DNA of 64,000 nucleotides from Panax quinquefolius (Eukaryota > Streptophyta > Magnoliopsida > Apiales > Araliaceae). The notes beneath the pieces are model-generated. The model had not been told where the DNA came from. It searched no databases and saw only the letters and a list, made by a program, of their open reading frames with translations. The stretch spans positions 58,046,486 to 58,110,485 of the forward strand of contig CM035170.1 in the NCBI GenBank assembly GCA_020205615.1, written 5' to 3'. How positions within the stretch are numbered: the stretch's first letter is position 1; each line of letters begins with the position of its first letter. This document shows, piece after piece, positions 24,964 to 35,636 of this stretch. The position numbers and the translations under genes are program-made.

Positions 24964-26691
24964 TGTAACACCCCTTCTCGAAAAGGAAAAGGGAGGTCAC
25001 GTGCAAAGCACAACAAACCACAAAATAAATAAACAGAGTAATAACAACCTCAAAATATAAATAGTAGTGATCCAATAATAAAGTAATAAGTACAATTCTC
25101 CAAACTGAGTCAAAATAATCAAAACTTAAAATTTGAATCAACCTAGATGGTCAAAGGCAACACTCTCATCACACTAGCCCTGAATCACCCCTACAAACAT
25201 GCCGAAAGAAAAACACAGCATGAGCCAAATGCCCAGTACGGATATAAAGATACAAAAGATATAAAACTGAAATATTAAATCAACAGAGACAAAATATTGC
25301 CTCTGACAAAAATAAAATCTCTGAAGATTTGAATAGAATATATTTGAACCAACAGAATTAACGGAACAAACAGAATAGTAAAGAAATAACGAATTGAAGT
25401 AACTAACCTAATGAATTGAATCAACTGAAGCCAACAAAACTAATCTGATAAAATAATAATAGTTTGGAACAAATGGTCAAGGGGTATTTACATACCGATT
25501 GAGCTCGTAAGTATACCTTGTCACATAGCAAGTCAAAACAATGCCACACAAAAGCAAGTCAAAATAATGCCACACACGAAGTCAAATGATGCCACACAGG
25601 CAACCAAAATAATGCGACACAGGCAAATCACACATTGGACCGCGAATCCAAATGTATGCAAATCGAATTTGTGTGTTTAGCACAACATCACAAATCCGCA
25701 GAACAAAAAACTAGGGTTAACCCATACGCCTCCCACAACAAAACACCAAATGGCCCACATCCTCGGAGCCCAAAACGGAGACGCCACGGACAAATCACAC
25801 CGCCACGTAAAGTGTCACGCCTCTCGTGCGAGACGACATGCCTGTGGTACCCCACAGTGGTTATAGCTCGTATACCTTACGGTATATTCTAACAAAAATA
25901 TCATGTCACAACACATGCGACATAATACCAACAAAAAAGGGTTCTATATGTATATATTGAACCAAATCAAATTATAGTTACAAGGTTTCAAAAAGAAGGT
26001 AGCAACATGTACCGCTCTACAATTATCAAAATAAATATTAGACATGATAACCTCATTCAAAGAGTACAAGTACGAGTCCAATGTGTCAACTCCAAAATGA
26101 AATAAATATATCAATTTCACAAGAAACAATTATGTGAAATAATAATGAAATTAAACGAGGAACAAAACGAACAAATCAAATTTAACAAAGGTATCATTTG
26201 AAAGAGTACTAATTTCGTACGATACTTCCAAACCATTTATAGCACATTCCACAAAATCTTACCTCAAATGCAAACGATATCAAATACTGAAAACGTTATT
26301 CATCACCTAAACATATTCACCTCAAATTAAATATAATCCAATTCAATAATTCCAAAATAATTCATAATCTATTTAATATGCCTTTAATCATCGCTTTATA
26401 TCAATTATTAATACTCCAAAATTTATATACTAAGTACAACTCTTTAAATTCTTTCCGCTCAATTTAAATAATTTAATAAGATTTTATTACAATCCAATCA
26501 TTAATAACATAATACTATTAAATTAATTATTAAAACTTTTATAATTATGTCAAGAAATTAATTAATTCAAATTAATATATATAACTTCAATTTAATTTAC
26601 TAATTTCATTTTATATGTTTCATGGCCAAAAGTTTATTAACATATAATATATAATTTAAATTAACAAAATACAACTTAAATTAACGAAATA

Positions 26692-26694
<3 letters not shown>

Positions 26695-26727
<33 letters not shown>

Positions 26728-26820
26728 CTAAATTACCGCACATTTATATTGCAGTAATTCAACCAACATGATATGCTCATGATATGTTTATATACATAAT
26801 ATGTATATATAATCCTCATA

Positions 26821-26883
<63 letters not shown>
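26695..26883. repeat. (TA)n and (AAT)n microsatellites in left LTR
   Basis: (TA)n at about 26695-26726 and 26819-26838, followed by (AAT)n to 26883. The right LTR has far shorter versions at 32454-32463 and 32563-32599, so these expanded or contracted after insertion. Confidence 0.9.
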
Positions 26884-26885
<2 letters not shown>

Positions 26886-27626
26886 GTAAACTAACACTGC
26901 ATGTATAAAAATAATGTAATTCAACACTGCCGCAATGTTTAGGACACATAAATTAACATCCAACAATTAAGTTCATAACATATATTATTAAATTAATTTG
27001 CATCACCCCTATACACAACACATAACAATCATGAAAAAATAAAAAGAAGAATTACCCGAATAAAATCGCAATTATTGCTCACTATTTTTTTCTAGTTCTG
27101 TCAGCCGCTTCCTCCTTCCTTTTTCCTCAATTACGTATTAGGTATAATGCTCAAGTGAATTAGGTCTAGCTATTGATTTATTTATTAATAAATCTTATTA
27201 ATTCTCCTAATTACAATTGGATTTATTATTACCCACATTTAATTAAATTAAACCCAACTAATTTTAAGGCCCAAATTGTACTAAATTAATTTAGGGTCCT
27301 TTACATAAGTATACAACAAATAGAAAGTATTTACAAAAAAGTGCATCAACTAAATAATTATAAAAAGAGTGTAATTAAGACTCATATTACAAAAATAGTA
27401 CAATTTACATTAATAAAGAAACCTAAAATCAAGGATAACTAATAATTCAAATTCAAATCTTGTCTCTAACAACAATTTCAAATCCATATTTCAAAATTCA
27501 AATCAAAATGAGAAAATTAAAAATAAAAAATTATGAAGGAGTTAATGTTCATCATCCTCCTCTCTCATGTCACGCCATTAATATCATCATGCATGCCGCC
27601 GCCATTTGAAGAGTTGCTATTCAATT

Positions 27627-28055
27627 TTTTTTTTGATTTGGTTACCCACAAAATTGAAATGGTTACCTTTATACGAATTTTGACTAGTAACTGCATCACA
27701 TTTAAAATAAAATTGGTAATCAAATAAAACTGAATTGGTTACCTTATCAAATGGTTTGGTAACCAACTATATGAAATTTGGTTACCAACTGCATCACATC
27801 CAAAATAAATTAGTAACCTAATAAAACTAAATTGGTTACCTTATCGGAAGGTTTAGTAACCAACTGCATAAATTTTGGTTACCAACTGCATCACATTCAA
27901 AATATATTAGTAAGCTAATAAAACTGAATTGGTTACCTTATCAAATGATTTGGTAACCAACTACATGAAGTTTAATTACCAACTATATCACATCCAAAAT
28001 AAATTAGTAACCTAATAAAACTGAATTGGTTACCTTATCGAAAGATTTCACACTA
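27627..28055 (+). repeat. 97-bp tandem repeat inside MULE
   Basis: Three full units and two partial ones. Each contains CTGAATTGGTTACCTTATC, TTTGGTAACCAACT and TGCATCACATCCAAAATAAA. The marker AAAAC recurs at 27730, 27827, 27924 and 28021, exactly 97 bases apart. Confidence 0.85.
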
Positions 28056-28079
28056 GGTGAAAATAAAGAATGGACCCAT

Positions 28080-28545
28080 GACTGGGTGGGAAAGCGAGAG
28101 GATCGAGGAGAGAGGGGGGGGAGGAGGAGGGGTGGGGCGTGGGGTGTGGGGAGAGGAGGTGGAGGAGAAAGGGGCGGGAAGAGGGGGAGGAGAAAGGGAG
28201 GCGTGAGGAGGGGGACGCGGGAGGAAGGGGGCGGAGAGGTGAGAGGGGGTGGGGAGGGGGGGAAGGCAAAGGAGGGGGGGGGGAGGGGAGGGGGGGGGGG
28301 AGGGGAGGGGGGGAGGAGGGAGGGGGCAAGGGAGGAGAAAGGAAGGGAGGAAAGGGAGGGGTGGGGAGGGGTGGCGGGGAGGAGGAGGAGGAGGAGGAGG
28401 AGGAGGCGGGAGGCGGAGGCGGGAGGCGGGGAGGAGGGGAGGCGAGGGTGGGGAGGGGTGGACAGAGGAGGAGGAGGAGGAGGAGGAGGAGGAGGAGGAG
28501 GAGGAGAAGAAGAAGGAAACAGAAATGGAGTGGGAGAAAATCGTG
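28080..28545 (+). repeat. Long purine-only tract (GGA/GGGA-rich)
   Basis: About 460 bases almost wholly G and A on the plus strand, ending in (GGA)n at 28380-28403 and 28466-28505. All six-frame reading frames over it (up to 206 residues) are low-complexity Gly/Arg/Glu or Pro/Ser strings and are not genes. Confidence 0.9.
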
Positions 28546-28902
28546 AGAGAGATGGGGAGAAAATCAGTGGGAGAGATGGTGGAGAAAATCGTGTGCATAA
28601 TTAAAGGGATTACACTCTTTTTGTAATTAAGTATTGATTTTGCATTAATTATGTAAATATTTAATGAGTGCACTTTTTTGTATTATTTTATTAAAATGTA
28701 CTATTATATGTAATTGTTCCATTAATTTACCCATCTCTTATTAATATTTATTAGCCCATATAAATTAAATGACCACTTTTTGACCCAAATAAAATACAAA
28801 GTCCAATTGTTATATTGCTAAATATATATATATATATCTTATATATATTTAATATAATCTTATTTTATTTAATATAATTATTTATTTTTTTATTTTTTTA
28901 CA

Positions 28903-30789
28903 TCACCTACCCTTAAAAAGGATTCCGTCCCCTAATCAAAAGAATGGAAAGTACCTAATTATCAAAAGATATGGATACTTCGCTTCGAATAGACTCTCTA
29001 TCTTTCAAGTAGCTTCCCGCTCCGAATGATTTTACCACAAGAGTTTAACAAAATAAATTATCTTTCTCAATTTTAATTTAATCAGCTTATTTAATTATCT
29101 ACTAAAAGAATTTAATTTTCCAACAAAACAAGGAAGAAAAGAGGAAACAAAATCATTTATCTTTCCAATTTAAATACAATTGTATACAATAAAATTAATT
29201 AATGTTTAATTTTTTTTAAAAATATGGGTTATTACATTTTTCACCCCTTAAAAATAATTCCGTCCTCGGAATTCAAATAAGCTACAAAAAAAAATTAGTT
29301 ACGATGTAGCGCCACCATTTGTTACGATCAACGCGGATTAGTCATCGGTCCACGTAATTATCAATGCACTTGTAAAAGATTCGTCAGCTACCGTGTCAAG
29401 CCTTAGTAAGGTTCTTCGCGTTGCATCAAATTAGATCACATGATCCACCGTCAGAAAGCGGTACCGCCGCTAATACCTTTGAGTTTAATTCTTGTAAACG
29501 TACCCTTCGGAACATAATTCGAAATCACAAAAAAAAAAAAAATTTCTTCATCTAAATACGATTTGAATACCCAAAATATTTAAAATTATTTTTAATTTGT
29601 AAAATATTTACGTTCCACACATAACAAAGATTTAACAAATTATTTTCATTTTTTTTATTATTTATTTTACATAATTTCCTGTAAAACTTCAATGACTTTG
29701 GATAAACAAAACAATTATGCAAACTATATTACCAACTCTCCCCAAGTCCTCAAGAGCTTCAAAATATCTCATCCTCAATTTGAACTTGTCCTCAAATATT
29801 ATTACACCGAAGAATATACTACTACTATCTCTTTATCACCAACTCTCCTAAGTCCTTAAGAGTTTCAAAATATCATAACCTCAAATCAAAATAGTTCTCA
29901 AATATTATTACACCAAAAATATACTACTACAAAGATCTCTCCATCACCATACCAAACTCCAAATCATATATCCTACTATCTGAATAAGCAAACTATAGAT
30001 TTCAAAATCTCTTAAGATATATTGGATTTATCACTTATTATATATCTAATCATTCAATAAATCAATCATTCTCTTAGTGCAAACCTTAACTAAACAAATT
30101 TCAAAATCTCAAAATCTCATCTTACTATCACAAAGAAATTTCATATAAAATAATTTCAATATCTTACTAGAATAACCGAAAGGTCTAGAATAACCGAAAG
30201 TTGATTTATTCCAAAAGATTAATCTTATTACCTCGAACCTCTACAACTCCTCAAAATTACAAGAGATCCTCTCTATTTAATAGCTTTCACTTTATCATAA
30301 TATCGCACCGATACGTATATATACCTCAAATTATCCACAAACTTAACAAAATTTAAAGCATAACCCAAATCAAATCAAATTCTAAATTCTAAGATCTCAT
30401 AATAATTGATACCTGACATAACTCTAACAAATAATTCTTCAATATAAAATATTCGCTGATATAAGTACTTATATAATAAGCGCATCTCATATAAGATCGT
30501 TTCTTATCTGCACAAAGTATAGCTTTATTCACCTCAATGATTCAATCACAATTATTAACTAATATCATTGCTCCAACACATAATAATGATAATCTTAACA
30601 AATTATCTCACCTTTCTCAAATCAACTACAACTCGAAAAGTGGAGGACACTTCGTCAAAATCAAGACCAACCAAACAGAGAACAAAATCGAGTCAAATTC
30701 CTACGTCTACCTAGTGATTTACCCACAACTCACAGGTCAAACCTAAATAGGTTTTCTACAAGAAAGAACCTAAGCTTTGATACCATCTC
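28903..30789 (-). mobile_element. Internal region of LARD-like element (no genes)
   Basis: About 1.9 kb, very AT-rich. The left edge reads on the minus strand as GGACGGAATCC...TTTTTAAGGG, like the end-of-pol/polypurine context of related Gypsy elements. No gag, RT or integrase motif was seen. The forward frame at 30537-30746 is antisense to the element and unsupported. Confidence 0.7.
30772..30785 (-). other. Primer-binding site of LARD-like element
   Basis: On the minus strand TGGTATCAAAGCTT, five bases after the LTR end. This is the plant initiator-Met tRNA site and it fixes the element's orientation as reverse. Confidence 0.8.
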
Positions 30790-32561
30790 TGTAACACCCC
30801 TTCCCGAAAAGGAAAGGGAGGTCACGTGCAAAGCACAACAAACCTCAAAATAAATAAACAGAGCACTAACAACCTCAAAATATTAATAGTAGTGATCCAA
30901 TAATAAAGTAATAAGTATAATTCTCCAAACTGAGTCAAAACAATCAAAACTTAAAATTTGAATCAACCTAGATGGTCAAAGGCAACACTCTCATCACACT
31001 AGCCCTGAATCACCCCTACAAACCTGCCGGAAGAAAAACACAGCATGAGCCAAATGCCCAGTACGGATATAAAGATACAAAAGATATACAACTGAAATAC
31101 GAAATCAACAGAGACAAAATATCGCCTCTGACAAAAATAAAATCTCTAAAGATTTGAATAGAATATATTTGAACCAACAGAATTAACGGAACAAACAGAA
31201 TAGTAAAGAAATAACGAATTGAAGTAACTAACCTAATGAATTGAACTGAGCTGAAGCCAACAAAACTAATACAATAAAATAATAGGCTGAAACAAATGGC
31301 TGGGGTTATTTCATACCGATTGAGCTCAGAAGTATACCTTGTCACATAGGCAAGTCAAAACAATGCCACACAGGCAAATCACACATTGGACTACGAATCC
31401 AAATGTATGCAAATCGGATATGTGTGTTTGGCACAACATCACAAATCCACAGAACAAAAAGTAGGGTTAACCCATACGCCTCCCACAACAAAACACCAAA
31501 TGGCCCACTTCCTCTGGAGCCCAAAACGGAGACGCCGTGGAAAAATCACACCGCCACGGAAAGTGTCATGCCTCTCATGCCAAGACAACATGCCTGTGGT
31601 ACCCCCACAGGTGGTTATAGCTCAGGTATACCCTACGGTATATTCTAACAAAAATATCATGTCACAACACGTGCGACATAATACCAACAAAAGGGTTCTA
31701 TATGTACATGTTGAACCAAATCAAATTATAGTCACAAGGTTTCAAAAGAAGGTAGCAACAATATATGCTTCTACAATTATCAAAATAAATATTAGACATG
31801 ATAACCTCATTCAAAGAGTACAAGTACGAGTCCAATGTGTCAACTCCAAAATGAAATAAATATATCAATTTCACAAGAAACAATTATGTGAAATAATAAC
31901 ATAAATTTGAAACGAGGAACAAAATGAATAAATCAAATTTAACAAAGGTATCGCTGAAAGAGTACGGAATCCGTACCTGATACTTCCAAACCATTTATAG
32001 CACACTCCACAAAATCTTACCCTCAAATGCATACGATATCAAATACGAAACGTTATTCATCACCTAAATATATTCACCTCAAATTAAATATAATCCAATT
32101 CAATAATTCCAAAATAATTCATAATCTATTTAATATGCCTTTAATCATCGCCTTATATCAATTATTAATACTCCAAAATTTATATACTAAGTATAACTCT
32201 TTAAATTCTTTCCGTTCAATTTAAATAATTTAATAAGATTTTATTACAATCCAATCATTAATAACATAATACTATTAAATTAATTATTAAAAACTTTTAT
32301 AATTATGTCAGTAAAATTAATTAATTCAAATTAATATATATAACTTCAATTTAATTTACTAATTCTGTTTATAAGTTTCATGGCCAAAAGTTTATTAACA
32401 TATAATATATAATTTAAATTAACAAAATACAACTTAAATTAACGAAATATACTATATATATATAACTAAATTCGCCTGCACCGCTGCAGGCAATTCAACC
32501 AACATGATATGCTCATGATATGTTTATATACATAATATGTATATATAATCCTCATAAAAAA

Positions 32562-32599
<38 letters not shown>

Positions 32600-33171
32600 T
32601 AAACTAACACTGCATGTATAAAAATAATGTAATTCAACACCTGCTGCAATGTTGCAGACCTGCAGCCGACGTCCAACAATTAAGTTCATAACATATATTA
32701 TTAAATTAATTTGAATCACCCCTATACACAACACATAACAATCATGACAAAATAAAAAGAAGAATTACCCTGAATAAAATCGCAATTATTGCTCACTATT
32801 TTTTTCTAGTTCTGTCAGCCGCTTCCTCCTTCCTTTTTCCTCAATTACGTATTAGGTATAATGCTCAAGTGAATTAGGTCTAGCTATTGATTTATTTATT
32901 AATAAATCTTATTAATTCTCCTAATTACAATTGGATTTATTATTACCCACATTTAATTAAATTAAACCCAATTAATTTTAAGGCCCAAATTGTACTAAAT
33001 TAATTTACCCATCTCTTATTAATATTTATTAGCCCATATAAATTAAATGACCACTTTTTGACCCAAATAAAATACAAAGTCCAATTGTTATATTGCTAAA
33101 AATATATATATAATCTTATTTTATTTAATATAATTATTTATTAATTTTTATTTTTTTTACCGGGTATTACA
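30790..33171 (-). mobile_element. Right LTR (5' LTR) of LARD-like element
   Basis: About 2.4 kb, starting TGTAACACCCC and ending CGGGTATTACA on the plus strand. It preserves the MULE-free version of the LTR. The overlapping frames at 31016-31883 are fragments of LTR sequence with no domain. Confidence 0.85.
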
Positions 33172-35620
33172 GTAGACTACACTCAGAGTCGTAGAGTCTA
33201 CTGATGCCAAAGCCAAGTCAAGGATCGTAGATCACACTCTGAGTTCGTAGAGTCTATTGATTACATGCGGAGATCGTAGTCAAGCAAGATCAGATGAAGA
33301 CAACAAGCACAAGGCAGACATCGTAGAGTGTCAAGATCTGATCTCGGGATCGTAGTGTCTGCACCAGCCGAAGCTGAATCGTAGAGTGCAGAACTACGAC
33401 CTCAACAGAAGTGCTCACAGTGCCAAGGAAGAATCGTAGAGCATATACGGTTCTCAACATATGAGCACTCCTAGAATATCCAAAGGAACGAAGCCTCTGG
33501 TTCAAGCTGCAAGCTACATCCAAGGAATCCAGAGAGCACTCAACGAATGGCATGCAGGCTAACAGAAGATCTAAGCACCAACCCAATAAGCATCAAGATT
33601 GAGTTGTAAGGCATTCGTGATGAAGTCTTCCACAAGGAAATCCAAAGAAGACATCAGAAGCTGACTAAGGAAAGTCAGCTTATGCAGTAGCTATCAAGTG
33701 AACATAAGACAACGATCTTGGAAGCAACCAAGATCATAGTGTTTGCCAAACAAAGAACGAAATGATGGAAGGTGAACCGAGATACTGGTTAGCCTCAAGA
33801 GCAAGGCTAAAGTGATTAAGTGCGGTGGTCAGCCTAATCGATGATAAGTGAACGGAGATCACAAGGAGAAAGCAAGTCGACGCACCACAAATCAAGTGTC
33901 TTGATATTCGTAAGGGGACCGTAACAAGGAATTAGGCCATCACTCGAGAGAGCAAATGAGGCAAATGTAAGTATCAAGCAATCGCATAATACAAGGAAGA
34001 GGTGTTCTACATCAAGATCCAATCAACACTCTTCAAGATCGTAGTGTTAACTCTACCACCAACGATGAGCAACACTCAACAAGACACTACGATCGAGTCC
34101 CTCAAGACACGCATCGTAATCGTAGAGTCCGAATAACTCAAGATCAAGCATCGGCAAAGGTTCAATCAAGGGTAATATTTGGACAAGTGCTTATCGAGAG
34201 CATCGATGCAATAGACAACCTCTCGATCGAGAAATCGAAAGAGGTAATAAAGTCTTCAACCCGCCCCAGACATTAAAGTGATACATCCGAACGTAGTAGT
34301 GAAAAAAAAGAGACTCAAAGGTCGTAAAAAGTATGACAAGTCACATCAAGCGCCTACCTCAAGCAACTCGAGATCTGTGAAGAGATTTGAATAGCCTTCA
34401 ACGGCTACTTTCCAACCAAGGATTGGGAAGGAGTATAAATAAGGAAGAGCTTCAAAGATCAAAGGTCACTGAGTCACCGAAGTTTGGAGAGAAGGTGGAC
34501 TGATCTAAAACATGTGAAACAAAGGAGTCGGAAGGCTCACTCTACGATCCACCAAGAACACTCAAAGTCGATAAAGAAAGAAGTAGAAGTGTGAGTTCTA
34601 CTATGTAGAAGTGAGAGTTCTACTACATGAAGAGTGTTCAAATCGCCGAGAGAAAGAAGAGCATTATGTCATCTTCGGTGTCCATCATGGAAGACTCTAA
34701 GTACAATAGAGAAGAGCCTACACCATCTTAGCAAAGTCCATCATGAGAAGGCATCAAGTAGTAGAAGGAGATCACAAAAGCCATCTTGGTGTCAAGCACG
34801 AGAAAGCTTCTAAGTACCTAATAGAAGAGCCTCATCGTCACTTTGAAGCCTCTCACGCATGTGCGTACATCAAGTACCAAGGAGAATGATCTTCAAGGCG
34901 CTTCAACAAGGGGTCATCCGAAATGGTTGAGTAACCAAAGTAGTTGAGCATTATGTAACACTCAGCTGCACTTCAAGGATGATCAAGCCAAGCTGCTAAG
35001 TATAGAAGATATTCAGAGCATGAAGACATCTTAGCAGCCAAAAGACCGACTCCAACAACAACAAACAAATAACTCAACAAAGCCGTAGGCCTAGGGGTCC
35101 TTGTCCAGTAGGGACTAAATGAAGCAGGCTGAAGGGTCCTTGTCCTGAGGGGACTAAACGGGTTCCAAGGTCACGGGCTCAAGAGTTCTTAAGTGAACTA
35201 AAGTCCCAAGGTCACCTCAAGAGCCTTCAAGGAATCTTAGTGATTCGATTCTGTGCCGCCTTTCCTTAGTGGAAATCTCGCTAGTTGAAAGCGTAAGAGA
35301 TTAGGAGAGCTCGAGTCTCCAACCACTTAAAACCCTCGTGTCTTTTTTACATTATGTCATTTACATTATGTATATAACTACTATAATCATGCATGTATGT
35401 TTTAACCGCTACAACTAAACTTACTCTACTTAACAATGTATGTATAATTATGAATATATCAATGAAGGGGATCTTTTACTTATTCCGTTGCAGGTTGAAA
35501 AGATTCTCATGTTTGTCATATGTTGATTATGAACAATATAATATAAACCGTAAAAGTATTTGAAATAAAAAGGATCTATTCAACCCCCCCTTCTAGATCT
35601 ATCAGGCCCTCGAACTAACA
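33172..35620 (+). mobile_element. 5' LTR of large element, second part
   Basis: Continues from 24963 and matches 42518-44286 of the 3' LTR. It holds about 700 bases (about 34810-35508) that the 3' LTR lacks. It ends GAACTAACA before the primer site. It is rich in the motif ATCGTAGAGT/ATCGTAGTGT, with at least ten copies between 33180 and 34130. Confidence 0.8.
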
Positions 35621-35622
35621 AT

Positions 35623-35636
35623 CGGTATCGTAGCGG
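35623..35636 (+). other. Primer-binding site of large element
   Basis: CGGTATCGTAGCGG two bases after the LTR. It resembles TGGTATCAGAGCGG with the CAG read as CGT, an initiator-Met tRNA type site. Confidence 0.65.

Larger units (their letters stand above)
27294..28720. mobile_element. Mutator-like (MULE) non-autonomous element, 9-bp TSD
   Basis: A 1427-bp insertion flanked by perfect 9-bp duplications ATTAATTTA (27285-27293 and 28721-28729). The empty site with one ATTAATTTA is at 32999-33007 in the sister LTR. The two ends are imperfect inverted repeats of about 120 bp sharing TACAAAAAAGTGCA and AAAAAGAGTGTAAT. The 9-bp duplication and long inverted repeats are hallmarks of Mutator-like elements. 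No transposase is present. The interior holds a 97-bp tandem array and a long purine tract. Confidence 0.8.
24964..28902 (-). mobile_element. Left LTR (3' LTR) of LARD-like element
   Basis: Begins TGTAACACCCC and ends TTTTTTTACA on the plus strand. It matches the right LTR closely except for the insertion at 27294-28720, longer AT and AAT microsatellites, and loss of a few bases of the CGGGTATTACA end. The forward frame at 25635-25892 recurs in the other LTR with different breaks and is not a gene. Confidence 0.85.
24964..33171 (-). mobile_element. Non-autonomous LTR element (LARD-like), TSD GTAGA
   Basis: An 8.2-kb element inserted in the 5' LTR of the larger retrotransposon, flanked by perfect GTAGA duplications (24959-24963 and 33172-33176). 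The uninterrupted site can be read in the 3' LTR near 42518-42522. On the minus strand its 5' LTR is 33171-30790, its internal region 30789-28903 and its 3' LTR 28902-24964. The internal region is only about 1.9 kb and has no gag or pol motifs on either strand, so it fits a large retrotransposon derivative mobilised in trans. The excess length of the left LTR is explained almost entirely by a nested 1.4-kb DNA transposon. Confidence 0.85.

Noticed and set aside
28026..28673. Overlapping frames of 93-206 residues on both strands
   Set aside because: They are translations of a purine/pyrimidine tract and (GGA)n repeats: strings of Gly, Arg, Glu or Pro, Ser with no domain and no splice or start context.
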